A stretch of DNA of 64,000 bases from Streptomyces sp. TRM68416. GTDB lineage: Bacteria > Actinomycetota > Actinomycetes > Streptomycetales > Streptomycetaceae. The stretch lies in contig NZ_JACVWU010000026.1 in assembly GCF_014596915.1 (NCBI RefSeq), positions 55,306-119,305 of the forward strand. Reading direction: 5' to 3'. A model generated the notes under the pieces. It was not told the DNA's origin, did not search any database, and worked only from the letters and a program-made list of their open reading frames with translations. Positions 26,637 through 35,853 of this stretch are shown one piece after another (within the stretch, counting starts at the first letter, position 1; every line of letters begins with the position of its first letter). A program made the translations under genes and the position numbers.

Positions 26637-28067
26637 GTGAGTGACACCCCATTCGGATTCGGCCTTCCGCCGGAGGAGCCGGACGACGGCGACGAGGGCA
26701 AGAAGAAGGACCAGCAGAGCGGTGGTGGTCAGGGCCCGGCCAACCCGTTCGGTTTCGGCGGGCTGCCCGGCGCCGGGGGCTTTGGCGGCCCGGGGGCCGA
26801 CAACCCGTTCGCTGCCATGTTCGGTTCGCTGAACCCCACCGACCTGGGCGCCGCCTTCCAGCAACTGGGCCAGATGCTCTCGTACGAGGGCGGCCCGGTG
26901 AACTGGGACATGGCCAAGCAGATCGCCCGCCAGACCGTCTCCCAGGGCACGTCGGACGGCACCAAGGACGCGAGCGTCGGCCCCGCCGAGCGCAGCGCGG
27001 TCGAGGAGGCGGTCCGCCTGGCCGACCTGTGGCTCGACGACGCGACGTCGCTGCCCTCCGGGGCCGGCACGGCCGTGGCGTGGAGCCGCGCGGAGTGGGT
27101 CGAGGCGACGCTTCCGGCCTGGAAGGAGCTCGTCGACCCGGTCGCCGAGCGCGTCGGCACGGCCATGGGCGACGTCCTGCCGGAGGAGATGCAGGCCATG
27201 GCGGGCCCGCTGATCGGCATGATGCGCTCGATGGGCGGCGCCATGTTCGGCACGCAGATCGGGCAGGCCGTGGGCGTGCTCGCGGGCGAGGTCGTCGGCT
27301 CGACCGACATCGGCCTGCCGCTCGGCCCGGCCGGCCGCGCCGCGCTGCTGCCGGTGAACGTGGCGGCGTTCGGCAAGGACCTGGGCGTGCCCAAGGAGGA
27401 GGTGCGGCTGTATCTCGCCCTGCGCGAGGCCGCCCACCAGCGCCTCTTCGCGCACGTGCCGTGGCTGCGCTCGCACCTGTTCGGCGCGGTCGACGGCTAT
27501 GCGCGCGGGATCAAGGTCGACACCGCCAAGCTGGAGGACGTGGTCGGCCAGTTCGACCCGCAGAACCCCGAGCAGCTCCAGGACGCCCTCCAGCAGGGCA
27601 TGTTCCAGCCGGAGGACACGCCCGAGCAGAAGGCCGCCCTGGCCCGTCTGGAGACGGCTCTGGCGCTCGTCGAGGGCTGGGTGGACGCGGTGGTGCACGC
27701 GGCGGCGAAGCCGCGTCTGTCGTCCGCCGACGCGCTGCGCGAGACGCTGCGCCGTCGCCGTGCCTCGGGCGGCCCGGCCGAGCAGACGTTCGCCACGCTG
27801 ATCGGTCTGGAGCTGCGTCCGCGCCGCCTGCGTGACGCGTCGCGGCTGTGGGCGTCGCTCACCGACGCGCGAGGGGTGGACGGCCGTGACGCCCTGTGGG
27901 CCCACCCGGACATGCTGCCGACGGCGTCCGACCTGGACGACCCGGACGGCTTCGTGCACCGCGAGCAGATGGACTTCTCCGAGCTGGACAAGATGCTCGG
28001 CGAGGCGGCCGAGAAACCCGACCTGCGCAAGAAGGACGACGACACCAAGGGCGACGACACCGAGTGA
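26637..28067 (+). CDS. zincin-like metalloprotease (DUF2342 family)
   Basis: 476 aa. Glycine-rich N-terminus (residues 25-65), then a helical domain. The family motif REAAHQRLFAH lies near residues 263-273 and supplies Glu and His to the presumed zinc site, which is why the family is classed as zincin-like. In mycobacteria the homologue is next to the YlbL gene, as here. Start GTG 26637-26639 after GAGGAAT. The stop codon overlaps the start of the Nudix gene (GTGA). Confidence 0.85.
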   Translation: MSDTPFGFGLPPEEPDDGDEGKKKDQQSGGGQGPANPFGFGGLPGAGGFGGPGADNPFAAMFGSLNPTDLGAAFQQLGQMLSYEGGPVNWDMAKQIARQTVSQGTSDGTKDASVGPAERSAVEEAVRLADLWLDDATSLPSGAGTAVAWSRAEWVEATLPAWKELVDPVAERVGTAMGDVLPEEMQAMAGPLIGMMRSMGGAMFGTQIGQAVGVLAGEVVGSTDIGLPLGPAGRAALLPVNVAAFGKDLGVPKEEVRLYLALREAAHQRLFAHVPWLRSHLFGAVDGYARGIKVDTAKLEDVVGQFDPQNPEQLQDALQQGMFQPEDTPEQKAALARLETALALVEGWVDAVVHAAAKPRLSSADALRETLRRRRASGGPAEQTFATLIGLELRPRRLRDASRLWASLTDARGVDGRDALWAHPDMLPTASDLDDPDGFVHREQMDFSELDKMLGEAAEKPDLRKKDDDTKGDDTE

Positions 28068-28591
28068 GCCTGTACGACGACGCCGTCCTGGTGCTGAAGG
28101 GCTACGAGGACCAGGGCCAGGCCGAGCTGCGCCAGGCCTACCTGGATCACCTCGCGGCGCACCCGGACGGCATGTGGAAGGCCTGCGAGGCCGGGCACGT
28201 CACGGCGAGCGGTCTGGTGATCGACCCCTCGCGCGGGCGTGTCCTGCTGACCCTCCACAAGAAGCTGCGGATGTGGCTGCAGATGGGCGGCCACTGCGAG
28301 CCGGAGGACACCTCCCTGGCGGCCGCGGCCCTGCGGGAGGCCACCGAGGAGTCCGGTATCAGCGGCCTCTCCCTGCTGCCGGGCGGCCCGGTGCGGCTCG
28401 ACCGCCATCCGATCCCGTCGCCCTGCAACTGGCACTTCGACGTCCAGTACGCCGTCGTGGCCCCGCCCGACGCGGTCCAGGAGATCAGCGACGAGTCCCT
28501 CGACCTGCGCTGGTTCGCCTACGACGAGGTCGCGGACGTAGCGGACGAGTCGGTCGTACGCCTGCTGGAAGCCACTCGCGCCGGGCTGTGA
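28064..28591 (+). CDS. Nudix hydrolase
   Basis: 175 aa. Nudix box GHCEPEDTSLAAAALREATE followed by ESGI at about residues 76-99 (G-x5-E-x7-REuxEExGu) is intact. Substrate unknown: members clear oxidised or unusual nucleotides. Start GTG 28064-28066 overlaps the zincin stop, so the two are translated together. Confidence 0.9.
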   Translation: MSLYDDAVLVLKGYEDQGQAELRQAYLDHLAAHPDGMWKACEAGHVTASGLVIDPSRGRVLLTLHKKLRMWLQMGGHCEPEDTSLAAAALREATEESGISGLSLLPGGPVRLDRHPIPSPCNWHFDVQYAVVAPPDAVQEISDESLDLRWFAYDEVADVADESVVRLLEATRAGL

Positions 28592-28597
28592 CGGTGT

Positions 28598-28627
28598 AAG
28601 GGGCGACCGCAATCGCGGTCGCCCCTT
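28598..28627 (+). terminator. terminator after the zincin-Nudix operon
   Basis: AAGGGGCGACCGC (28598-28610) pairs with GCGGTCGCCCCTT (28615-28627). Confidence 0.85.
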
Positions 28628-28645
28628 GCACAGGCGGTCGTTCGT

Positions 28646-28700
28646 GCCCCATAAGGGGCGCGGGGAACTGCGCGACCAGCCACAACGAGCCCGCGGCTGG
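28646..28700. repeat. dispersed intergenic repeat, copy 3
   Basis: Nearly the same as 2081-2133: CCCCATAAGGGGCGCGGGGA, then ACTGCGCGACCAGCCACAAC and GAGCCCGCGGCTGG. Sits between two convergent genes. Confidence 0.8.
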
Positions 28701-28723
28701 TATGCGGCCTCCCCGCGGAGCGC

Positions 28724-29479
28724 TCAGCTCCAGACGTTGCCCTGGTTCTGGCCGCGGGCCCCCTGCTGGCCCATGCCGTACTGCGCGGCGATGCCCGAGC
28801 CGATCTGGGCGTTCTGCGGCGGCAGCATCTCGCTGGGCTGTACGAGGGCGTAGCCGCTGCCCATGAAGCTCAGCTCCCAGCCCTCACCGGTGTTGCCGCG
28901 GCGGCGCCACACCCCGGACGTGTGGGTCTGGGCCTGCATCTGCACGCGCAGGCCGGTCGACCAGGCCACGATGGCGTCGGCGTCGCAGTTGACGTACTTC
29001 TCCGGCGTGACCTGCATCAGCAGCGGCATGCCCGAGGTCATCAGGGCGACCTTGCCGCGGCCGGTGATGTTGAGCTGGTACTTCCCGGAGCCGGAGATGC
29101 CGTACAGGCTGTCGACGGCGATGACCTCGTGGTGCAGCGAGGAGTCCATGGCCAGCACATAGCTGCTGTCGACGGTCAGCCCGTCCTGGTCCACGTCCAT
29201 CAGGTGGACGTGCTGCTTGAGGTTGGCGAGGTAGACGGTGCCCTGCCCGTGGCAGCGCATGAGGTCCAGACCCTCGCCGGTGTGCGCACGCGCGCGTCCC
29301 TGGTCGTTGCTCTGGTACTCGGCGTCGAACTCGACCATGCCCTGGTAGGCGACCATCGTGCCCTTGCGGGCGAGGATGTCGTCGTGGCCCTCCAGGGTGA
29401 GCCGGAGCATCTGCTTGTTCTGCAGGCTCCAGCGCTCCTGGGTCTGCTGGTCGTTGTACGCGAAAAGCGGGCTCTGCAT
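28724..29479 (-). CDS. AIM24 family protein
   Basis: 251 aa made of one AIM24 domain (beta-rich fold named after a yeast mitochondrial protein of unknown biochemical role; TIGR00266-like in bacteria). Gly-rich strands such as GSGKYQLNITGRG and GEGLDLMRCHGQG are typical. Third gene of an operon with another AIM24 protein 16 bases upstream and a TerD-AIM24 fusion before that. No membrane span or signal peptide is seen. Confidence 0.87.
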   Translation of the reverse strand: MQSPLFAYNDQQTQERWSLQNKQMLRLTLEGHDDILARKGTMVAYQGMVEFDAEYQSNDQGRARAHTGEGLDLMRCHGQGTVYLANLKQHVHLMDVDQDGLTVDSSYVLAMDSSLHHEVIAVDSLYGISGSGKYQLNITGRGKVALMTSGMPLLMQVTPEKYVNCDADAIVAWSTGLRVQMQAQTHTSGVWRRRGNTGEGWELSFMGSGYALVQPSEMLPPQNAQIGSGIAAQYGMGQQGARGQNQGNVWS

Positions 29480-29495
29480 GGTGTGGTGCTCCCCC

Positions 29496-30176
29496 TCAGC
29501 CCCGGATCCGGAGGCGGTCGGTGCTGTCCTCGCTGGGCTGGACGACGACGATGCCCTGGCCGGAGAAGGCCATCTGGTAGGCCTCGCCGCTGCCGCGGCC
29601 GATCAGCGACTGCGCCTTGAAGCTGCGCTTGCCCTTCACCTTGAGGTTCGGGGACCAGGCGACGAGCGCGTCGGGGTCGACGTACGTCTCGTTCTCGCCG
29701 CCGCCGCAGTCGACGACGATCGGCTTGCCCCGGGAGGTCAGCGCGACCCAGCCCTGCCCGGAGATCTTGGTGTTCCACAGGCCCTGTCCGGCGAACTTGG
29801 CCAGGCCCTTGACCCGCTCGACGCCCCAGGTGAGGTGCGCGTCGAAGGCGAGCAGGTTGGTGGCGTTGACGGAGATCCCGTCGCCGTTGAGGTTCATCAC
29901 GACGACGTTCGCCCCGTAGTCGGCGAGGTAGAGCAGTCCGTCGCCGGAGCACTTCATCAGCGGCGCGCCCTCACCGGTCATCCAGTCCTTGGCGATCTGG
30001 CGCACGGCCGGCGGGTTGGGCTCGTACTGGACGAAGCCCTCGTAGGCGACCATCGACCCCACGCGCGCGAGGAGGTCGTGCCCGGTCTGCATGGCGACCT
30101 TCAGCATGTGGTTGCCGTGGTTCTCCATGCGGGCGGTGACGGGTGCGGGAGCGTAGCCCGCGAGCGGCTGGTTCAT
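29496..30176 (-). CDS. AIM24 family protein
   Basis: 226 aa, one AIM24 domain, related to both neighbours (shared patterns LMKCSGDGLLYLADYG, MAFSGQGIVVVQPSE). Start ATG 30174-30176 lies 13 bases after the TerD-AIM24 stop. Three AIM24 domains in one operon suggest a multi-subunit assembly; this is inference. Confidence 0.87.
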   Translation of the reverse strand: MNQPLAGYAPAPVTARMENHGNHMLKVAMQTGHDLLARVGSMVAYEGFVQYEPNPPAVRQIAKDWMTGEGAPLMKCSGDGLLYLADYGANVVVMNLNGDGISVNATNLLAFDAHLTWGVERVKGLAKFAGQGLWNTKISGQGWVALTSRGKPIVVDCGGGENETYVDPDALVAWSPNLKVKGKRSFKAQSLIGRGSGEAYQMAFSGQGIVVVQPSEDSTDRLRIRG

Positions 30177-30189
30177 GACGGGCTCTCCC

Positions 30190-31944
30190 TCAGATCTCGT
30201 ACGGCTGGACGACGATGAAGTTGCCGGGCGCGCCCCGGAACTGGAGGTTGACGCTCTCGCCGGTGTCCCCGGCGTAGGCGTTGCGGCGCATCCGCACCTG
30301 GCTGGAGACGACCACCTGGGAGGCGGCCGACCAGGCGACCACGGCGTTGCAGTCGGCGAACGTCGTGGGCGTCACCGGCAGCACCACGGGCGTGCCGTGC
30401 GTCTTGACGACGATCGTGCCGGTGCCGGTGAACTGCATCGTGAACAGCGCGCCACCGGGGATGCCGTGTCCCTCGATGCGGCGGACCTCGTACTGGAGGC
30501 TCTCGTCGAAGGCGAGGACGTTCTCGGCGGAGACGCAGATGCCGTCGCCCTGGAGCTCGATGGGGTGCAGCATGGTGGAGTCCTCGGCGAGGAACACCTG
30601 GCCCTGGCCGGTGCAGCGCATCAGCTGCATCTCCTGGCCGGTCGCGTTGCCGACGATCCGGCCGGCGAAACCGGCGCCCTTGTAGCTGAAGTCGACCTTG
30701 CCCTGGTAGAGCACCATGCTGCCCTGCCGGGCCAGCACGGGCTGCCCGCCGATGCCGAGGTCGACGCGGACCATCTTCCTGTTCTGCTGCGTCCAGCGCT
30801 GCCCGGTGGGCGTTTCCCGGAACTGCTCCAGCGCGGCGGCCACGCCGGGGCCCTGGGGCATGCCTTGGGGGGCGCCGCCCTGGGGCATTCCCTGGGGGGC
30901 ACCTTGCGGCGCGCCGTACGGGGCGGCCGGCTGGCCCGGAGCCTGGCCGTAGGGCGGCTGCTGGCCGTAGCCGGGGGGCGGCGGGGTCGGGTGACCGTAG
31001 CCGGGGGGCGGGGTCGGTGCCTGGGGGGCCTGGGGCGGCTGGCCGTAGCCGGGGGGCATCGGCGCGCTGGGGGCGGCGGGGGCCTGTCCGTACGGGGGCT
31101 GCGGCTGGGCCGGTTGGCCCGGCTGGCCGTAGGGCGCGGGGGCCGGGGCGGGCGGCGGGACCTGGGTGCCGCCGGGGGGCGTCATGGGGGCCACGATGGT
31201 CGGCGCGGCGTGCATCGGGGGCGTGGGCGCCGGGGCCGGGGGCGGTGTGGCGCCCGGAGGGGGCGCGAAGCCCTGGGGGGCCGGGGCGGACGCGGGGGCA
31301 GGCGCCGGGGCGGGGGCCGGGGCGGGAGCCGGGGCTGCGGGGACTCCGAAGGCGGGCGGGGCGAAGCCCGGGGCGGCACCGGCCTGCGGCTGCTGCTGGG
31401 GCTCGGGGGCTTCCTCCTCCATGACCTCGCCGCCGAAGTTCTTCAGCAGCGCGTCGAGCCCGCCGTCGAAGCCCTGTCCGACCGCGGCGAACCGCCAGAC
31501 GTCCTTCAGATAGAAGTCGCCCAGCATCACGGCACGTTCGGTGGAGAACTCCGAACCGTTGAACGCGTAGCGGGCCACTTCCTCGCCGCCTGCGACGATG
31601 CGGATGTAGCCGGGGCCGACCTGGGACATCTGCCCGGCGCCGTCGATCGTGGCCGTGAACGACAGCTTCTGGATCTGCGGCGGGATCCGGTCCAGCGTGA
31701 CCCGGAAGGACTCCGTGTCGCCGGCCTGTGCGCCCAGGAGCTGGATGGACTCCTCGGGGGACTTCGGCTGGTTGAAGAAGACGAAGTAGCGGTCGTCCGA
31801 GAGCCGTTCGTCGGCGTCGAGACCGAAGCAGCTGATGTCGAAGGTCAGCCCGGGACCCGAGATCTGCACACCTACGTACAGATCCGTGCCCGCGGTGAGG
31901 TCACTGATCCTGGCCTTGTGGCCGCGTTGGAATTCCCTGGCCAT
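30190..31944 (-). CDS. TerD - proline-rich linker - AIM24 fusion protein
   Basis: 584 aa. Residues 1-165 are a TerD domain (tellurite-resistance family, usually calcium-binding); its metal loop is altered, reading GDTESFRVTLDRIP where TerD proteins usually have GDDE. Residues about 175-365 are a Pro/Ala/Gly/Gln linker with repeated GYGQPP-like pieces. Residues 375-584 are an AIM24 domain (MRCTGQGQVFLAED). Start ATG 31942-31944. First gene of a three-gene operon. A stress role is inferred from TerD only. Confidence 0.87.
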   Translation of the reverse strand: MAREFQRGHKARISDLTAGTDLYVGVQISGPGLTFDISCFGLDADERLSDDRYFVFFNQPKSPEESIQLLGAQAGDTESFRVTLDRIPPQIQKLSFTATIDGAGQMSQVGPGYIRIVAGGEEVARYAFNGSEFSTERAVMLGDFYLKDVWRFAAVGQGFDGGLDALLKNFGGEVMEEEAPEPQQQPQAGAAPGFAPPAFGVPAAPAPAPAPAPAPAPASAPAPQGFAPPPGATPPPAPAPTPPMHAAPTIVAPMTPPGGTQVPPPAPAPAPYGQPGQPAQPQPPYGQAPAAPSAPMPPGYGQPPQAPQAPTPPPGYGHPTPPPPGYGQQPPYGQAPGQPAAPYGAPQGAPQGMPQGGAPQGMPQGPGVAAALEQFRETPTGQRWTQQNRKMVRVDLGIGGQPVLARQGSMVLYQGKVDFSYKGAGFAGRIVGNATGQEMQLMRCTGQGQVFLAEDSTMLHPIELQGDGICVSAENVLAFDESLQYEVRRIEGHGIPGGALFTMQFTGTGTIVVKTHGTPVVLPVTPTTFADCNAVVAWSAASQVVVSSQVRMRRNAYAGDTGESVNLQFRGAPGNFIVVQPYEI

Positions 31945-32082
31945 GCGTAACGACCGTCCCCCATCCCGAATGTGAGTGCGTCGCGCAAGGCTAACGGCAA
32001 ACTCGGACACCGGACGAAGTCGGTACACAGCCGGTACAGAACCGGCGCGCGACTGTACCGGAAGCCCCGCTTCCGGGAATGG

Positions 32083-32679
32083 TCACTCTCCGCGCGCGCC
32101 GGGCAGATGCGGCAGCCGGTCGGCGGCGACCACTCCTTCGAGGTAGCCCCGGGCCCGCTCGGTACGCGGATACGCCTCCAACAGCCGCCAGAAGCGGGGG
32201 CCGTGGCCGGGCACGAGCAGATGCGCCAGCTCGTGCAGGAGGACGTAGTCGACGACGTACTCGGGCATGCCCTGGAGGCGGTGCGAGAGCCGGATGCTGC
32301 CCTCGGCCGGGGTGCACGAACCCCAGCGCGTGTTCTGGTTGGTGACCCAGCGGACCGACGTGGGCCGGGCGCGACCGCTGAAATACTGGGCCGACAGCCG
32401 CTCCGCCCGCTCCGCCAGCTCCGCGTCGCCGAGCACCCGTTTGCTCTCCTGGGCGGCCAGCTTGTCGAGCATGACGTTCACCCAGCGCTGTTCCTCCGCC
32501 TCGGACATCCGGGCGGGGATGAGCACGACGGTGCGATCGCCCTCGCGGTACGCGGAGACCGTCCTGCGCCGACGGGTGCTCCTGCGCACCTCGATCGCGC
32601 TCGCCCCCGGGCTGCTCGGCGGCGGGCTCGTCGTGCTGCGCTGTGGCGTTCCGGCGCGGTGCAGTGGGTCGACGGACAC
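32083..32679 (-). CDS. YgjP-like (DUF45) zinc metallopeptidase
   Basis: 198 aa. WVTNQNTRWGSCT and the zinc helix VLLHELAHLLVPGHG (HELAH plus a third His) are the hallmarks of YgjP/SprT-like proteins. Substrate unknown. Start GTG 32677-32679 gives an N-terminus of about 35 residues rich in Ser, Pro and Arg; a shorter form is possible. Divergent from the ThiF-like gene. Confidence 0.85.
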   Translation of the reverse strand: MSVDPLHRAGTPQRSTTSPPPSSPGASAIEVRRSTRRRRTVSAYREGDRTVVLIPARMSEAEEQRWVNVMLDKLAAQESKRVLGDAELAERAERLSAQYFSGRARPTSVRWVTNQNTRWGSCTPAEGSIRLSHRLQGMPEYVVDYVLLHELAHLLVPGHGPRFWRLLEAYPRTERARGYLEGVVAADRLPHLPGARGE

Positions 32680-32868
32680 GCCCCGACGTTACCCGCTGCA
32701 CACGCGGGAAGTCCCGACTCCGGGTCGGTTCGGCACCGATCCCCCGCCATGCGTCGGATTTGTACGACGAACACCCACCGCCTGTGGACAACTTTCGGCA
32801 CCCGGCCGCTGAGCCCGGCATGCTGGATCTCGCCGACGGAGCTGCGACCGACTCCACGGCACACGGGG

Positions 32869-32910
32869 ACGAACCATGACGTACGAGGAACGAACCATGA
32901 CGTACGGGGG
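32869..32910 (+). repeat. 21-bp tandem duplication before the ThiF-like gene
   Basis: ACGAACCATGACGTACG(A/G)GG(A/G) occurs twice in a row (32869-32889, 32890-32910), differing at two bases. Each copy brings an ATG and a purine-rich tract; the GGGGG of the second copy is the likely ribosome site for the ATG at 32917. Confidence 0.85.
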
Positions 32911-32916
32911 CCTGTC

Positions 32917-34131
32917 ATGCATCCGAGGGTGAAGCCCGCGCTCCGGCGCGGCTGGCGCGATCTCAACACCGTGCAGTTCGGGATGACTCCCGCGCACGCG
33001 ATGACGCTCGGCCCGATGGACACGGCCACGGGCAGCTTCCTCGACCTCCTCAACGGCACCCGCGGGCTGGACCTGCTGCGTGCGGAGGGGCGCCGCATGC
33101 AGCTGCCCGACGGTCATGTCGACGGGCTGGTGCAGCGGCTGACGCGGGCCGGGCTGCTCGACGACGCGCGAGGGGGCGGCCCTGCCGCGGCCGACCTGCG
33201 CCGGAAGAAGGAGGTCATGGACCGGCTCCGCCCCGATCTGGCCTCGCTCTCCCTGACCACGCCCGAGCCGGGCGAGGCGATGCGCCGACTAGCCGCCCGC
33301 CGCTCCCTGCACGTACAGGTGAGAGGCGCCGGCCGGGTGGGCGCGGTACTGGCCTCGGTGCTGTCGGGCGCGGGCATCGGCGAGGTCGACGTGTGCGACG
33401 GCGGTCAGGTCGAGCCCTGGGACGTGGCACCCGGCGGACTGCCCGCCGAGTCCCTGGGGGACCGGCGGGACGAGGCCGCCCGGCGGGCCGTGCGCCGAGC
33501 GGCACCGGACCGGCCGCCGCGCCGCGGACCCCAGTCAGCGCCGGACGGCGACCACCCGGGCCACTCCCTGGTGATCCTCGCCCCACGGGACGACGTCGCC
33601 GTGCACGCCCCCGACCCGCCCGCCGCCGACCCGCTGATCACTTCCGGTACGCCGCATCTGTACGCCGGTGTGGTGGAGGGAACCGGCGTCGTCGGTCCGC
33701 TCGTCCTGCCCGGTGAGACGAGCTGCGCGGGCTGTCTGAGCGAAGGACGCGCCGACCGGGACCCGGCCTGGCCTCGCATGATCACGCAGTGGCGCTCGGG
33801 CGGCCGGCGACAGGTGCCGCCCTGCGACCTGGCGCTGGCCACGACGGTCGCGGGGCTGGCGGCCGCGCACGCGCTGGCGTTCCTGGACGGCCGGACGCCG
33901 TCCAGCGCCGGCGTCCGCTGGGAGGTGTCCCTGCCCGGTCTGACCTGGCACGCACGCCCGGTCCTACCGCATCCCGCATGCTCGTGCGGGGCCGCGGAGA
34001 AGGGTAAGGAAGGACACACCTCCAAGCAGGGGGAGGCACACGAGACAATGGCGGTGCAACGGCCGTCGAGAACGTCACGCCGTCAGGCAGACACGGCGCG
34101 GCTGCCTGGGACCTGGAGGGCGCATGTCTGA
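32917..34131 (+). CDS. ThiF/E1-like protein
   Basis: 404 aa. The N-terminal 100 residues look like a winged-helix/leader-binding region, then a ThiF-type Rossmann fold (VQVRGAGRVGAVLASVLSGAGIGEVDVCDGGQV) with a later Cys pair (SCAGCLSEG) and HPACSCG near the end. The usual E1 catalytic and ATP-binding Arg/Lys are not obvious, so enzymatic activation of a substrate is uncertain; automated pipelines call such proteins TOMM leader-binding. Its last 8 bases overlap the ABC1 kinase gene. The final 50 residues look unstructured. Confidence 0.75.
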   Translation: MHPRVKPALRRGWRDLNTVQFGMTPAHAMTLGPMDTATGSFLDLLNGTRGLDLLRAEGRRMQLPDGHVDGLVQRLTRAGLLDDARGGGPAAADLRRKKEVMDRLRPDLASLSLTTPEPGEAMRRLAARRSLHVQVRGAGRVGAVLASVLSGAGIGEVDVCDGGQVEPWDVAPGGLPAESLGDRRDEAARRAVRRAAPDRPPRRGPQSAPDGDHPGHSLVILAPRDDVAVHAPDPPAADPLITSGTPHLYAGVVEGTGVVGPLVLPGETSCAGCLSEGRADRDPAWPRMITQWRSGGRRQVPPCDLALATTVAGLAAAHALAFLDGRTPSSAGVRWEVSLPGLTWHARPVLPHPACSCGAAEKGKEGHTSKQGEAHETMAVQRPSRTSRRQADTARLPGTWRAHV

Positions 34132-35503
34132 TCTTCCCCGGAAAGCGGTCACCCGTACCGCCAAGCTCGCCGCGCTCCCGCTCGGCTTCGCCGGACGGGC
34201 GACCTGGGGACTGGGCAAGCGGATCGTGGGCGAGTCCGCGGAGATCGTCGGCCGCGAGCTGCAGCAGCGCACCGCGGAGCAGATGTTCAAGGTGCTCGGC
34301 GAGCTCAAGGGCGGTGCGATGAAGTTCGGGCAGGCACTGTCCGTCTTCGAGTCCGCCCTGCCCGAAGAAGTCGCCGGCCCCTACCGTGCGGCGCTGACGA
34401 AGCTGCAGGAGGCGGCCCCTCCAATGCCGACGCGCACCGTGCACACGGTGCTCGCCGAGCGGCTCGGCACGGACTGGCAGGACCTGTTCCAGGAGTTCGA
34501 CGACAAGCCGTCCGCGGCGGCTTCCATCGGCCAGGTGCACCGGGGCGTGTGGCACGACGGCCGCGAGGTGGCGGTCAAGGTCCAGTACCCGGGCGCCGGC
34601 GAGGCCCTGCTGTCGGACCTCAACCAACTGAGCCGGTTCGCCCGCCTCTTGGGGCCGCTCGTCCCGGGCATGGACATCAAGCCGCTCATCACGGAGCTCA
34701 AGGACCGTGTCTCCGAGGAGCTGGACTACGGCCTGGAGGCCCAGGCCCAGCAGGTGCACGCGGAGGAGTTCGCGGGCGACCCGGACGTGGTGGTCCCCGG
34801 CGTGGTCCATCAGTGCGAGCAGGTCCTGGTCACCGAGTGGATCGACGGCATCCCGCTGTCGGAGATCATCACGGGCGGCACCGCCGAGCAGCGCAACCGC
34901 GCCGGTCAGCTCCTGGCGCGCTTTCTGTTCTCCGGCCCGGCCCGCACCGGCCTGCTGCACGCCGACCCGCACCCGGGCAACTTCCGTCTCCTGCCCGGCA
35001 AACCGGACGGTGAGCCGGACAGTGAGGACGACTGGCGTCTGGGCGTCCTGGACTTCGGCACGGTCGACCGCCTTCCGGGCGGCCTGCCGACGCCCATCGG
35101 TGAATCCCTGCGGATGACCCTGGACGGCGAGGCCGACGCGGTCTACGAGCTGCTGTGCACGGAGGGCTTCGTCAAGGAGTCCATAGAGCTGGACCCGGAC
35201 GCCGTCCTCGACTACCTCCTGCCGATCATCGAACCGGCCCAGGTCGACGAGTTCACCTTCACCCGGGGCTGGATGCGCAGCCAGGCGGCCCGCGTCGGCG
35301 ACCCCCGCTCCCCCGCGTACCAGCTCGGCAAGCAGCTCAACCTGCCGCCTGCCTATCTCCTGATCCACAGGGTGACGCTGAGCACCATCGGCGTCCTGTG
35401 CCAGCTCGGTGCGACGGTTCGGCTGCGCGAGGAACTGGAGGCCTGGCTGCCGGGCTTCGTGGCGGAGGAGGAGACGCCGGAGGAGTCGGCGGCGGAGGCG
35501 TGA
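34124..35503 (+). CDS. ABC1/UbiB-family atypical protein kinase
   Basis: 459 aa. Family motifs in order: KFGQALSVFE (KxGQ), AAASIGQVH (Ala-rich nucleotide loop), the catalytic-loop HADPHPGNF and LDFGTVDRLP (DFG). These kinases support quinone or isoprenoid lipid pathways in other organisms; streptomycete substrate unknown. The ATG (34124) overlaps the ThiF-like gene by 8 bases, so translation is coupled. The mycobacterial homologue also lies near whiB7. Confidence 0.9.
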   Translation: MSDLPRKAVTRTAKLAALPLGFAGRATWGLGKRIVGESAEIVGRELQQRTAEQMFKVLGELKGGAMKFGQALSVFESALPEEVAGPYRAALTKLQEAAPPMPTRTVHTVLAERLGTDWQDLFQEFDDKPSAAASIGQVHRGVWHDGREVAVKVQYPGAGEALLSDLNQLSRFARLLGPLVPGMDIKPLITELKDRVSEELDYGLEAQAQQVHAEEFAGDPDVVVPGVVHQCEQVLVTEWIDGIPLSEIITGGTAEQRNRAGQLLARFLFSGPARTGLLHADPHPGNFRLLPGKPDGEPDSEDDWRLGVLDFGTVDRLPGGLPTPIGESLRMTLDGEADAVYELLCTEGFVKESIELDPDAVLDYLLPIIEPAQVDEFTFTRGWMRSQAARVGDPRSPAYQLGKQLNLPPAYLLIHRVTLSTIGVLCQLGATVRLREELEAWLPGFVAEEETPEESAAEA

Positions 35504-35506
35504 GCC

Positions 35507-35716
35507 CTACCACCAGGCCGAGTCCAGCCGCCCCTCGATCGCCCTGAGATTCTCCCGGGAGCAGGCGTCGCAGAAGTAGCGGCGGGCGCCGTTCTCCACG
35601 GAGCAGGCCCAGGTGGGCTGGGGCGCCTCGGCCCGGGTTCCGCAGCGGGCGCACACCAGGGTCTGCCGCTCCGCGCCGGAACCGCCGTGGTCACTGTCCC
35701 CGGAAAGACTCGTCAC
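35507..35716 (-). CDS. small zinc-ribbon protein
   Basis: 69 aa from GTG 35714-35716. Four Cys in two pairs, CARCG and CDAC, plus a lone Cys (WACSVENG), so one zinc ribbon. Ends ESRLDSAWW-like (GRLDSAWW). No known function; convergent with the ABC1 gene with 3 bases between the stop codons. Confidence 0.75.
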   Translation of the reverse strand: MTSLSGDSDHGGSGAERQTLVCARCGTRAEAPQPTWACSVENGARRYFCDACSRENLRAIEGRLDSAWW

Positions 35717-35764
35717 CCGGCGACGATAACGCCGTCGTCGGCGGTTGCGCGGGCACAACGCACC

Positions 35765-35800
35765 GCGGGGGCCGGTCCGTTCGGACGGACCGGCCCCCGC
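35765..35800. terminator. perfect palindromic terminator
   Basis: GCGGGGGCCGGTCCG (35765-35779) and CGGACCGGCCCCCGC (35786-35800) pair fully around TTCGGA. It ends the wblC operon on the minus strand. Confidence 0.85.
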
Positions 35801-35853
35801 GTGGAGAGCTGCTGCCTCCCGGTTCGGGAGGCCACCGCTTCGGGTGTGGTCGG

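Noticed and set aside
32071..32100. GGGAAT at about 32076 on the plus strand as a sigma-R promoter
   Set aside because: No GTT at 18 to 19 bases, and no gene starts suitably downstream; it lies inside the YgjP-like gene.
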